Part shown: positions 40,552 through 49,188 of the stretch, piece after piece
Numbering within the stretch: position 1 is the first letter of the stretch
Layout: each line of letters begins with the position of its first letter
Assembly: GCA_938038445.1 (NCBI GenBank)
Contig: CALHRZ010000007.1
Location: forward strand, 248,001 to 312,000
Source of the DNA: an uncultured bacterium
Lineage (GTDB): Bacteria > Verrucomicrobiota > Kiritimatiellia > CAIKKV01
Length of the DNA: 64,000 bases
Direction of reading: 5' to 3'
The notes under the pieces: generated by a model
Told to the model about the DNA's origin: nothing
What the model saw: the letters and a program-made list of their open reading frames with translations, nothing else
Databases searched by the model: none
Program-made: the position numbers and the translations under genes

Positions 40552-41298
40552 ATGCGAAAGATTCCGGTCGGCATTCAGTTGTACACGGTCCGGCAAACGG
40601 CGGCGAAGGATTTCAAGGGAGTGGTTCGTGAGCTGACGCGGATGGGATATCAGGGGGTGGAATTTGCGGGGCAGTATGGGAACATGGAGCCGGCGGAATT
40701 GGCGTCCTTTCTTTCCGAAACAGGTTGTCAGGTCTGCGGGCAACATGTGAGTGTGGAGGATATTTTGAATCCGGCCAGCAAAGCCTATGCTTATGCCAAG
40801 GCATTGAACTGTCCATGGTTGACCACCAGTGGAGCCGGTCTGGTGGAGAAGGACTGGATGGGGGCGATCGAGCGGTATCGGAAAGCCGGCGCGACGGCGA
40901 AGTCGAACGGCTGCGTGTTCACCTACCACAACCATGCGCAGGAATTCATCCGCATCAATGGGGTCTATGCGGAAGATCTTCTTATTCAGCAGACAGATCC
41001 TTCCGAAGTTCAATTGGAACTGGACACGTACTGGATTCGCAAGGGGGGGCCGGATCCCGTGGCGTACATTGCTCAATTTCCGGGTCGTGTTCCCCAGATT
41101 CATCTCAAAGACATGCATCCGATTACCTGCGAGTTTGTGGAGGTGGGGACTGGGCTCATGGATTTACGGGGGATTTTTCAGGTGGCCCGGCGTGTGGGGG
41201 CGAAGTGGATTATTGTGGAGCAGGACCTGTGCAAGGGGCCCGAGCTGGAGAGCGCCCGCCTGTCGATCGAGAATCTGAAAAACGAGGGTTTGGCCTGA
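40552..41298 (+). CDS. Xylose isomerase-like sugar phosphate isomerase/epimerase
   Basis: 248 residues; GAAGGAG precedes the ATG. AP_endonuc_2 TIM barrel: IPVGIQLYTVRQTAAKDFKGVVREL, MGYQGVEFAGQYGN, FTYHNHAQEF (metal His), VQLELDTYWIRKGGPDP, VPQIHLKDMH and WIIVEQDLC (Glu). This is the common secondary-metabolism or inositol-type isomerase pattern with ligands Glu, Asp, His, Glu. It follows holA by 32 bases, but the functions look unrelated. Substrate unknown. Confidence 0.87.
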   Translation: MRKIPVGIQLYTVRQTAAKDFKGVVRELTRMGYQGVEFAGQYGNMEPAELASFLSETGCQVCGQHVSVEDILNPASKAYAYAKALNCPWLTTSGAGLVEKDWMGAIERYRKAGATAKSNGCVFTYHNHAQEFIRINGVYAEDLLIQQTDPSEVQLELDTYWIRKGGPDPVAYIAQFPGRVPQIHLKDMHPITCEFVEVGTGLMDLRGIFQVARRVGAKWIIVEQDLCKGPELESARLSIENLKNEGLA

Positions 41299-41306
41299 GG
41301 CGCGGA

Positions 41307-41810
41307 TTAGGAAGGGGGGGCGGGCAACTTCCGAAAACGCATCGGCGCTCGGAAGAGATGTTCTTCGCCTTCGACCTGTTTCAGGAGCGAGGCCAATTCT
41401 CGGCTGTCGTGAGGAACGGTTCCCAGTGCGTCGGGATTAACCAATCGAATCTTGAGTTCGTTTCCTCGGAGTTCAACGGCTGCGAGTTGGAATACGCGAT
41501 TCGTGGCAAGGGGGCCTTTGTTCGATCCGATCCATTCGATCTGATAGAGGGGGCGTTCGGCCAGCTCGGCACAGCGCCATGCCTTGGCAAACAACGTATC
41601 GGGCGAATGGGCTGGAAAAACGGCAAGCAACTGCCGCGAATCAAGAGGAAGCACGACAAGGCGGGAGGGCGGAGTGCCTTCCGGGGCTTCCTGCTGTTCC
41701 CAGACGCCGCAGAGTCCTGCTTCCCAAGGCGTGTCGTTCGGGGGAGAAAGGGGGATGATGAAATCACAGCCGAGGAAGGGAAGGAGGAAGATTGCCATGA
41801 GCTTTTTCAT
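41307..41810 (-). CDS. Predicted lipoprotein, function unknown
   Basis: 167 residues from the ATG with CGGAG eight bases upstream (a GTG at 41828 is also in frame). MKKLMAIFLLPFLGCDF is a lipoprotein signal with Cys at residue 15. Asp follows the Cys, which in enterobacteria keeps lipoproteins in the inner membrane. The mature part (GVWEQQEAPEGTPPSRLVVLPLD, LFAKAWRCAELAERPLYQIEWI) suggests a small beta-rich domain. Not recognised. Its stop lies eight bases from that of the isomerase gene (convergent). Confidence 0.7.
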   Translation of the reverse strand: MKKLMAIFLLPFLGCDFIIPLSPPNDTPWEAGLCGVWEQQEAPEGTPPSRLVVLPLDSRQLLAVFPAHSPDTLFAKAWRCAELAERPLYQIEWIGSNKGPLATNRVFQLAAVELRGNELKIRLVNPDALGTVPHDSRELASLLKQVEGEEHLFRAPMRFRKLPAPPS

Positions 41811-41878
41811 CGCAATTGCTCCGATCACAACCTTATGGTAAAGACGAATTGCTTCTAGGCAAGCATAAAGGAAGTCCG

Positions 41879-42184
41879 ATGATCCATGTAGTTGCGACCA
41901 TTCGAGTCAAGCCGGGGCGGCGGGAGGAGTACCTCCACATTCTCCAGACCAATGTTCCCTTGGTACGGGCGGAGGCGGGGTGTATCGAGTATCAACCGAC
42001 GGTGGACGTTTCGACGGGGATTCCGGCGCAGCGGCTTGAAACGGACCGTGTGGTGCTGATGGAGAAATGGTCTTCGCTTGAAGCGTTACTTATCCATTTG
42101 AAGGCTCCACACATGGAGGAGTATCGGCGGAAAGTCCGGGACCTCGTGTTGGAGGTATCCCTGCTGGTGACGGAGTCGGTTTGA
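41879..42184 (+). CDS. Antibiotic biosynthesis monooxygenase (ABM) domain protein
   Basis: 101 residues from the ATG at 41879. MIHVVATIRVKPGRREEYLHILQTNVPLVRAEAGCIEYQ and VVLMEKWSSLEALLIHLKAPHMEEYRRKV are the two halves of the ferredoxin-like ABM fold (YgiN/quinol monooxygenase type). Small cytoplasmic dimer, often acting on quinones or as a heme- or aldehyde-related oxygenase; substrate unknown. Ten bases before the aldo/keto reductase gene, probably one transcript. Confidence 0.87.
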   Translation: MIHVVATIRVKPGRREEYLHILQTNVPLVRAEAGCIEYQPTVDVSTGIPAQRLETDRVVLMEKWSSLEALLIHLKAPHMEEYRRKVRDLVLEVSLLVTESV

Positions 42185-42194
42185 GGAAGGTCCG

Positions 42195-43028
42195 ATGGAA
42201 CGGCGTGTGTTGGGGCGGACGGGCTTGGAAGTTGCCGTAGTGGGCTTTGGCGGTTTGTTGGTTCGCGACGAAACGGCATCTGAAACCGACCGTTTGGTTC
42301 GGGTGGCCGTGGACCGGGGCGTCAATTTCTTTGATGTGGCACCGACCTATGGCAATGCGGAGGAACGTTTGGGACCCGCCCTGGAACCTATGCGGGCGCA
42401 GGTTGTCCTTTCGTGCAAGACGACGCAGCGGACGGCGGCCGAAGCGGAGCGAGAGTTGGCCGCCTCCTTGAGAAAGCTTCGGACGGATTGGTTTGACCTT
42501 TATCAGATTCACGGGGTTTCATCGCTTGCGGAGGCTGAGCGCGTTCTCGGACCTGGGGGCGCGTTGGAAGCCTTTGTTCGCGCCCGTGAGCGGGGCATGA
42601 TCCGGTTCATTGGTTTTTCCGCTCATTCGGAGGCGGCGGCGCTTCGGTTGTTGGAGTGTTATCCCTTTGAAAGTGTGATGTTTCCGATCCATGCGGTGGG
42701 ATGGGAGAACGCGCAATTCGGCCGGCGGATTGCGGAGCGGGCCGTGGCTTTGGGCGCGGGGTTGGTAGCGCTCAAGTCACTGGCGAGGCGGCCTCTTCGC
42801 AAAAGGGAAACGGCTCGATGGCGGAAATGCTGGTATGAGCCGTTTGACACACCGGAGACCGTGACCCACGCGGTGGCCTTCACCTTGTCTGTTCCCGGGG
42901 TGGCCACTCTTCTCACGCCTGGCCATGAAAAGCTGTGGGAGATGGCTTGTATGGCGGCGTCGCAACGGGAGACCTACCGTTCCGGGTTTCTCGACGGCGA
43001 ACCCTTGTTTGGCGACGTTGGGAGCTGA
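42195..43028 (+). CDS. Aldo/keto reductase, short type
   Basis: 277 residues; GGAAGG upstream of the ATG. Conserved residues: VLGRTGLEVAVVGFGGLL, NFFDVAPTYGNAEERLG (Asp/Tyr), VVLSCKTTQRTAAEAEREL (Lys), DWFDLYQIHGV (His). The C-terminal third (LVALKSLARRP, VTHAVAFTLSVPGVATLLTPG) resembles the YcsN/PA1127-like branch. Unlike the AKR at 28506 it lacks the NADP-binding GXRSXXE end. It is co-oriented with the ABM-domain gene just upstream. Function not known beyond carbonyl reduction. Confidence 0.85.
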   Translation: MERRVLGRTGLEVAVVGFGGLLVRDETASETDRLVRVAVDRGVNFFDVAPTYGNAEERLGPALEPMRAQVVLSCKTTQRTAAEAERELAASLRKLRTDWFDLYQIHGVSSLAEAERVLGPGGALEAFVRARERGMIRFIGFSAHSEAAALRLLECYPFESVMFPIHAVGWENAQFGRRIAERAVALGAGLVALKSLARRPLRKRETARWRKCWYEPFDTPETVTHAVAFTLSVPGVATLLTPGHEKLWEMACMAASQRETYRSGFLDGEPLFGDVGS

Positions 43029-43119
43029 AGAATGGGAAGTGGAAACGCCTGAGGTATGTTGAAACTGGAAAGAGTGGCCCCGTTTTGCTAAGTTCAGGTT
43101 CGGAGTTGAGAGAGCGCCC

Positions 43120-44901
43120 ATGCAGATTCCCGGTTACGAACAGTTTGAGCAGACCGGTGAAAGTCCTGTTGTGACCTTTTGGCAGGCGTATCAGACTGAT
43201 TTAAGTCGGGCGGTGGATATCGAGATCCTCAAGCCCCAGGCGATTCTGGATCCGACGGTGCGGGCCGAGTTTCTGCTCAACGTTCGAGCAGCGGCTGGGG
43301 TCAAACATGCCGCGATTGCCCAGATTTATGATATCCGGGAGATGGGGACCACGTTGGCGGTGGCTCGGGAGCATTTGTCGGGGTTTAGTCTTCAGCAATG
43401 GTTACGGCAGAAGGGTCCCCTGAAGGAAGAGAAGTCCCTCACCATTGCGCGTTGGGTGGCGGAAGGACTGAACTTTCTCTACGCGAAAACAGGGTTTTGT
43501 CATTTGGCGCTTTCGCCGGATTTCGTTTGGCTCGAACCGACGGGTCAGGTCAAGGTTTGTGGTTTCGGCCATCATGTGTTGTTTGAAAAACTTGGCCGTC
43601 CACTCTCGGAAGTGGGGTTTCTTGCCCCGGAACAGGTGGCGAAGGATGGTGCGCCCTGCAGTTTTCGAACGGACATTTATGCGTTGGGCGGGCTTCTCTA
43701 TTGGCTGACGACCGGTCGAATTCCATTTGAGGATTGTTCGGCAGCGGAGCGGCCGGCGTTGATTCTTGCGGGGCAGGTGTCGGCTCCTGTGGTCCTTCAG
43801 CGGGGAAGCACGTCCCAGGCCTTCAACCAACTGCTCCATCGGATGATGGCCAAGGATCCGGAGGATCGCTACAACAGTTGGCCGGCACTGATGCAGGAGA
43901 TGGATCGGATTCTGGACGGGGCGAAGTATTTGATTATGACGCGGCGTCCCGTGGCGAGCACCATTCAGTTGCCTCCGAACGGCATGACCCGGCTGAAAAC
44001 GCAGGAGACGGAGGTGCGGCGGATGGCCCAGGAAGCATCGTTTTGGACATGGGCGGGGTTTGGCGTGATGGCTACGCTCGCTGTCATTTTTCTTTATCTT
44101 TTGATCCGACTTTGGGCGCTTCCGCCTCCTGAAGAGCGGGTGGCGATGGAAGGCGATCCTGCGGCAGAGGAGAAACTTTCTCCCTCTGCCGCGGTTCCTA
44201 CCCTCGTTCCACCGTCATCCCGGCTGTCTCCACGCGAGTGGGCAGAGCAAGCCGTGGAAGCCGATGAGGAGTCTTTGCGGGAACCCGTTTCCGAGCCCCG
44301 GGAAGCGGTTCCCGTTTCCCCCTCCTCGGGGCTGTCCGCGGAGATCAGACCTTCTGGGGATCCTCCCGGAATTAAGCAAGGTTCTCTTGAGGAGTTGACC
44401 GACGAAGTGGCTCGGCGGCTGTTGCGGGGCGAGGTTTCAACCGCCTTAATGGCGCTGGACCTGGCATTACGGGGACCGGAATGGATTGGCCAGCGGGAGA
44501 AGGTCGAGGAATTGCGCCGAGTGGTTCGGCGGGCGGCCGATCCCCTTGGACTTGCGCTTTCGGAACTGAGCCGGCGCCAGGGGCGGCGCGTTCGAGTGAT
44601 CCTTGCCGGGCGGGAACGGGAACTGACCGTTCACAAGGTGGAGAATCGGCGCGTTATCTTTACGGAAGAGATTAGGGCGGAAGGAGCCGTAGCCAGTCGG
44701 CCGTTGATCGTTGAGGCGGGGGAACTTCCGCCGGCGGGGCTGGCAGGGTTGCTCGAAGCGGGCGAGGGGGCGGAGTTTGCATTGGCACGCGTTATTCTTT
44801 GGCATCGCGCCGGTCAGGCGGAGCAAGCCTGCGCGTTGGTGGGCGCAACGGGGCTTTTGGCGCCTGCGCTGGAGAGGCACCTGCAGAGAACGCAGCGATG
44901 A
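43120..44901 (+). CDS. Membrane-anchored serine/threonine pseudokinase
   Basis: 593 residues. Residues 1-270 have the PKN2/Hanks kinase fold (lobe order, FLAPEQVAKDGAPCSFRTDIYALGGLLYWLTTGRIPF, DPEDRYNSW), but all three catalytic positions are changed: the VAVK Lys is Glu35 (VDIEILK), HRD is H128-L-A130, and DFG is G148-F-G150. It should not phosphorylate by the normal mechanism. One transmembrane helix at ~308-334, then a Pro/Glu/Ser-rich linker and a 170-residue C-terminal domain (ADPLGLALSELSRRQGRRVRVILAGRERELTVHKVENRRVIFTEE, too divergent to name). The stop shares ATGA with ligA, so translation is coupled. It probably acts as a scaffold or sensor. Confidence 0.85.
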   Translation: MQIPGYEQFEQTGESPVVTFWQAYQTDLSRAVDIEILKPQAILDPTVRAEFLLNVRAAAGVKHAAIAQIYDIREMGTTLAVAREHLSGFSLQQWLRQKGPLKEEKSLTIARWVAEGLNFLYAKTGFCHLALSPDFVWLEPTGQVKVCGFGHHVLFEKLGRPLSEVGFLAPEQVAKDGAPCSFRTDIYALGGLLYWLTTGRIPFEDCSAAERPALILAGQVSAPVVLQRGSTSQAFNQLLHRMMAKDPEDRYNSWPALMQEMDRILDGAKYLIMTRRPVASTIQLPPNGMTRLKTQETEVRRMAQEASFWTWAGFGVMATLAVIFLYLLIRLWALPPPEERVAMEGDPAAEEKLSPSAAVPTLVPPSSRLSPREWAEQAVEADEESLREPVSEPREAVPVSPSSGLSAEIRPSGDPPGIKQGSLEELTDEVARRLLRGEVSTALMALDLALRGPEWIGQREKVEELRRVVRRAADPLGLALSELSRRQGRRVRVILAGRERELTVHKVENRRVIFTEEIRAEGAVASRPLIVEAGELPPAGLAGLLEAGEGAEFALARVILWHRAGQAEQACALVGATGLLAPALERHLQRTQR

Positions 44902-47216
44902 CGATCGAGGGGCGGGAAGCGGAACGGGTTCATTTTCTGCGGCGTGAAATCGAACGCCACAATCGACTGTACTATGTGGAGGGAAGACCCGAAATTTCTG
45001 ATGAGGCTTACGACGCTTTGTTCCGAGAACTTCAGGAGCTGGAACACCGTCATCCGGAGCTTGACAATCCGGCGTCGCCCACGAAGCGGGTGGGCGGCGG
45101 TCCGCTTCCTGGCTTTGTCTCGTTTCCCCATGCGGTTCCGATGCTCAGTTTGGAGAACACGTATAGTCGGGAGGAGCTGGAGCGGTTTGATCGGCGGATG
45201 AGGAAACTGTTGGGTCGTGACCGCGTGGGTTACGTCGTGGAACCCAAAATAGATGGAGTCAGTCTTTCCGTGCGATATGAGGAAGGGATATTGGTCCGTG
45301 CGCTGACGCGGGGGGATGGAAGGAACGGGGACGATGTAACTGTCAACGTTCGGACGATCCGGTCCGTTCCGCTCCGTCTGACGGTCGAACCTCCGCCGAT
45401 GGTGTTTGAGGTCCGTGGCGAAGCGTTCATGACGCGGGCAGACTTTGAGCGGTTGAAAGCGGCTCAGGCGGCGGCTGGGGAAAAACCGTTCGACAATCCT
45501 CGGAATGCCACGGCGGGGACGATCAAGCTTTTGGATCCCCGGCAGGTGGCCCGGCGACCGTTGCGGATGTTGTTTTACGCGGTGGGCGAAACGGAGGGGG
45601 TGACGATTCGGAGCCAGACAGAACTTCTTCGAATGCTTCCGACCTTTGGACTTCCGACGCACCCGCGAGTGTGGCCAGTGGAGGGGCTCGAGGCGATGTG
45701 GAAGGCGGTGGAGGAGCTCCGGATCTGGCGCGAGTCCCTTCCCTACCAGACGGATGGGGCGGTCATTAAGGTGGACGATTTTGCCGAGCGGGAGATTATC
45801 GAGCGGAACGCGCGGGATGCTCTTTCCGTCGAACGGGCGCCAAAGTGGGCCAAGGCCTTCAAATATGGGTCGGAAAAAGCGGTGACACGGCTGTTGGCGA
45901 TTACGGTCCAGGTGGGGCGGACGGGAATTCTTACGCCGGTTGCTGAGCTGGAGCCGGTTCCTTTGGCGGGAACGATGATCAGCCGTGCGACCCTGCATAA
46001 TGAGGAGGAGATTCGGCGAAAGGACATCCGGGTGGGGGATTGGGTAGAGATTGAAAAGGCGGGAGAGGTGATTCCGGCGGTCACCCGTGTGCTGACCGAG
46101 CGGCGACCGCCGGGGACAGAGCCGTATCAGATGGCGGAAACGCTGGGCTATCGCTGTCCGGCGTGCGGCGGAGCTATTGCACGGGATCCTCAGTATGTGG
46201 CGTGGCGCTGTCTGAACCCCCAGTGTTCGGCGAAGACGGTCCGCCGGGTTCTGTTTCTGGCGGCTCGGGAGGCTTTGGACATTCAGATGTTGGGGGAGGT
46301 CGTCGCGGAAGCGTTGGTGGAGAAAGGGCTGATCCGCGATCCCCTGGATCTTTTCGACTTGAAGGAAGGCGATCTGGCGGCGTTGAATTTAGGGACAGAG
46401 GAAGAACCGCGGCTTTTTGGTCCGAAGAATGCGCGGAAAGTGATGGAAGCGCTTCAGCGCGCCCGGAATCTTCCGCTTGCTCGGTGGATTTTAGCGCTTG
46501 GCATTCCAGAAGTTGGGGTGACCTCCGCTTATGCCTTAGGCGTTCTTCACCGTGATTTTGAGGATTTGTCGTCCTCTCGTTGGCTTGCCGCGATGCGCCG
46601 CTTTTATGATTTGGAAGATCACCGGCCACGGAAGAAGGAGGACCCGGAGGGCTATGCGCGGGTTACGGCCGAAATGGCTCGATTGGCCGCCGAGTTGGAG
46701 GCGGCTGGGCTTGCGCGGCCGTCGGCTGCCGCCGACCGGCGAGGCGAGGAGTGGAATGTGGCGTTTGGACCCCAACTGGTGCGCAGCGTCTGCGGGTATT
46801 TCGAATCTGAGCCTGGGCGACAAGTTCTGGAGCGTTTGAAAGCGCTTAAGATTAATCCCCAAGGGAGTGGGGGCGGCAAGAAGGTGGGGGGGTTGGCGGG
46901 TCGGGCGTTTGTGCTGACCGGCACGTTGGCGACCCTGACTCGGCAGGAAGCAGCGGAGCGCATTCGAGCGGCCGGCGGAACGGTGAGCGACTCCGTTTCA
47001 CGACAGACCGATTACGTCGTTGCGGGTGAAAAGCCGGGAAGCAAGCTGGAAAAAGCGCGGCAGATGGGAGTAACGATACTGGATGAAGCGGGCTTTCTTC
47101 GGCTGCTGGAATCAGCGGCCGAGACTTCTTTCCGCGAGACGGCGTCGCGGAAGGCAATTCAGGGAGACCTTTTTGAAGGAGTTCGGAAATCGGCAACAAG
47201 GAGCGAAACACCATGA
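44898..47216 (+). CDS. ligA: NAD-dependent DNA ligase LigA
   Basis: 772 residues from the ATG overlapping the pseudokinase stop. Domain Ia NAD site (HNRLYYVEGRPEISDEAYDALFRELQELE), adenylation Lys117 in EPKIDGVSLS, oligonucleotide-binding fold (TVQVGRTGILTPVAELEPV), Cys4 zinc finger (CPACG, CLNPQCSAK), helix-hairpin-helix region (LALGIPEVGVTSAYALG) and C-terminal BRCT (LAGRAFVLTGTLATLTRQEAAERIRAAGG). It is longer than the usual ~670 residues, partly from a charged insertion after the HhH region (RKKEDPEGYARVTAEMARLAAELEAAG). Seals nicks in replication and repair. Its stop overlaps the next start (ATGA). Confidence 0.96.
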   Translation: MTIEGREAERVHFLRREIERHNRLYYVEGRPEISDEAYDALFRELQELEHRHPELDNPASPTKRVGGGPLPGFVSFPHAVPMLSLENTYSREELERFDRRMRKLLGRDRVGYVVEPKIDGVSLSVRYEEGILVRALTRGDGRNGDDVTVNVRTIRSVPLRLTVEPPPMVFEVRGEAFMTRADFERLKAAQAAAGEKPFDNPRNATAGTIKLLDPRQVARRPLRMLFYAVGETEGVTIRSQTELLRMLPTFGLPTHPRVWPVEGLEAMWKAVEELRIWRESLPYQTDGAVIKVDDFAEREIIERNARDALSVERAPKWAKAFKYGSEKAVTRLLAITVQVGRTGILTPVAELEPVPLAGTMISRATLHNEEEIRRKDIRVGDWVEIEKAGEVIPAVTRVLTERRPPGTEPYQMAETLGYRCPACGGAIARDPQYVAWRCLNPQCSAKTVRRVLFLAAREALDIQMLGEVVAEALVEKGLIRDPLDLFDLKEGDLAALNLGTEEEPRLFGPKNARKVMEALQRARNLPLARWILALGIPEVGVTSAYALGVLHRDFEDLSSSRWLAAMRRFYDLEDHRPRKKEDPEGYARVTAEMARLAAELEAAGLARPSAAADRRGEEWNVAFGPQLVRSVCGYFESEPGRQVLERLKALKINPQGSGGGKKVGGLAGRAFVLTGTLATLTRQEAAERIRAAGGTVSDSVSRQTDYVVAGEKPGSKLEKARQMGVTILDEAGFLRLLESAAETSFRETASRKAIQGDLFEGVRKSATRSETP

Positions 47217-48268
47217 CCATTCGTAACCTCAGCCCGTCGGCGATGTTCTTCCAAACTGCATTGGAGCATAAACCGACCCATCGGTTCGAGGGGCAGACGG
47301 CCAAGGATTTTGTGAAATGGAAGGCCGAGACGTGGCCGCTGGTTCGCGCCTGTTTGGGCGATTTTCCGGCGCGGGTTCCTCTTAATCCACAACTGTTGGC
47401 CGAGTGGGAAAGCGGCGGGCTTCGCAAGCAGCGATGGATCATCGATGTGCAGAAGCATCTCTCGGCGACGCTGCTGGTGAACATCCCGATGGATATGAAG
47501 CGAGAAGAACGGCGTCCGGCGATTCTGTGCTGGCATGGGCATGGCGCTTTCGGCAAGGCGCCGGTGATGGGCGACAAAAGTTCGCCAGAGAAGAAGCAAA
47601 GCGCGGAGCAGCACAATTACGATTATGGTCTTCAGATGGCGCAAAAGGGATTTGTCACTTTTGCCATTGACTGGATCGGGGCGGGGGAGCGAAATGACAC
47701 TCAAAAGCCGAATCATTTGAATATCAACGGGTCGCGCGACTGGTGCAACCTCTACTATTTGCACGCGACAATGCTGGGGATGACGTCCATTTCCATCAAC
47801 GCCGCGCACGGGATGGCCGCGACCGATTTCATCGCGCAGCAGCCTTATGTGGATCCCGATCGGTTTGGGGTGATGGGGCTGAGTGGTGGGGGGACGATGA
47901 CGTTGTGGTCTATGCTGTGCGATGAGCGGTTCAAGGCGGCGGAGATCATTTGTTACAGCGATCTATGGGCGTATTTCGGGATGCGCGACATCAACTACTG
48001 CGGGATGCAGGTTGCGCCGGGGCTTTTCAAGCTCGTGGACCTGCCTGATGCACAAGGGCTTATCGCGCCTCGGCCGCTCCTGGTGGATATTGGTGTGTAT
48101 GACACCTGCTTCCTGGTGGACACGGCGTTGATGTGTTATCGGCAGGTGGAGCGGATCTATCGAGCGGCGGGGGCATCCGACCGGTTGGAATTAGACCTGT
48201 TCGAGGGTGAACACGGATGGGGGAAGAACCGTTCGGAAGCCTTTTTCAAAAAGCATCTGCGGTTTTAG
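47213..48268 (+). CDS. Alpha/beta hydrolase (acetyl xylan esterase-like)
   Basis: 351 residues; ATGA overlap with ligA. PAILCWHGHGAFGKAPV is the oxyanion region, GVMGLSGGGTMTLW holds the nucleophile Ser, and EGEHGWGKNRSEAFF the His. ARPLLVDIGVYDTCFLVDTA covers the acid. It resembles the ABhydrolase_7/AXE7 group of large-lid esterases linked to carbohydrate deacetylation. The first ~45 residues (SPSAMFFQTALEHKPTHRFEGQT) show no signal peptide, so it works inside the cell. Tail-to-tail with the aldose epimerase gene, overlapping by four bases. Confidence 0.8.
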   Translation: MTIRNLSPSAMFFQTALEHKPTHRFEGQTAKDFVKWKAETWPLVRACLGDFPARVPLNPQLLAEWESGGLRKQRWIIDVQKHLSATLLVNIPMDMKREERRPAILCWHGHGAFGKAPVMGDKSSPEKKQSAEQHNYDYGLQMAQKGFVTFAIDWIGAGERNDTQKPNHLNINGSRDWCNLYYLHATMLGMTSISINAAHGMAATDFIAQQPYVDPDRFGVMGLSGGGTMTLWSMLCDERFKAAEIICYSDLWAYFGMRDINYCGMQVAPGLFKLVDLPDAQGLIAPRPLLVDIGVYDTCFLVDTALMCYRQVERIYRAAGASDRLELDLFEGEHGWGKNRSEAFFKKHLRF

Positions 48269-49188
48269 AGGGGTCGGATTTCATATCGAACCCATCCTTC
48301 AGCCGATTGGTTGGGCGGAAGAACCAGGAGGTGCGCGACATCGCCCGCTTGGGGAAGATTCTGGGCGTTGGGGGCGGATGTCAGGTTTTCTAAGCAGAGA
48401 AAGGGTGAGTCAGAAGGCGCATAGAGGATCATGTGAGTGAAATCAGGTGACGCCGAAATCAGAATCCGTACATTTTGCCCCGAGGGATAGAGTTCCGCCG
48501 TGGCGTCGCGGTGGCGTTTCCAGAACACATGGTCAGGCGTTTGGTCGCCCAAGGGACGTAAGGTTCGAAAATCGAGCGATGTTCCGGCGATGGAGCGAGT
48601 CCCACCTGTTGGGATCAAGTCGCGGCTTTCCAGAACCCGGTCGCAAGGAATTCGGATTTGGGTCATCTGACGGGGGCCGCAGATGATCCAGTAGGGGTGG
48701 ATCCCATAACCGAACGGAAGGGCTGTTGGGCCGGTATTACGGACCCGGTATCGGATCGTGACACTTCGCTCCTCTACAGCGAATTGGAGTTCAAAAAGAC
48801 AGGGGAAAGGGAACCCTTCGAACACCGCCGTTCCGGGGTTGAATGCGAGCTGGACTCGGAGCAGGTCGGGGCACATTTCGAGGACTTCGAATGGTTCATC
48901 TCGGACAAGGCCGTGGATGGTAATGGATTCGCCTTTTTTATTCTGTTCGATTCGCCGCCCTTCAAAGGAATAGGCGCCGCCTTGGAGGCGGCAAGGGGTG
49001 GGAAACATGTGAAAGGCGCCGGTGATCTTTTCGCCGGCCAGGCAAGCGTTTCGGTCGAAGTGGATCAGTTCTCTTCCCTGATAGCGGAGTGAGATGAGAT
49101 TGGCGCCGTAGGCGGGCGTCACGCCGATCTCAAGGGGACCGCGGACGAGACGGAGAGCGTCCAGAGCGCGAGGATTCGGTCGGTTCAT
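48265..49188 (-). CDS. Aldose 1-epimerase (mutarotase) family protein
   Basis: 307 residues from the ATG overlapping the nfo stop (ATGA). ITPAYGANLISLRYQGRELIHFD, ITIHGLVRDEPFEV (His), FGYGIHPYWI (second catalytic His) and a Glu near the end (FLCLENLTSAPNA) match galactose mutarotase-like enzymes. It interconverts alpha and beta sugar anomers or serves as a glucose-6-phosphate epimerase-like protein. Its cytoplasmic location and the many sugar genes in the window fit general sugar use. Confidence 0.87.
   Translation of the reverse strand: MNRPNPRALDALRLVRGPLEIGVTPAYGANLISLRYQGRELIHFDRNACLAGEKITGAFHMFPTPCRLQGGAYSFEGRRIEQNKKGESITIHGLVRDEPFEVLEMCPDLLRVQLAFNPGTAVFEGFPFPCLFELQFAVEERSVTIRYRVRNTGPTALPFGYGIHPYWIICGPRQMTQIRIPCDRVLESRDLIPTGGTRSIAGTSLDFRTLRPLGDQTPDHVFWKRHRDATAELYPSGQNVRILISASPDFTHMILYAPSDSPFLCLENLTSAPNAQNLPQAGDVAHLLVLPPNQSAEGWVRYEIRPL

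Noticed and set aside
40725-41858. A 377-codon plus-strand frame across the isomerase and lipoprotein genes.
   Set aside because: Wrong frame of the isomerase gene running into antisense of the lipoprotein gene; no protein-like segments.
44814-45998. A 394-codon minus-strand frame.
   Set aside because: Antisense of ligA; His/Arg/Pro-rich without recognisable domains.
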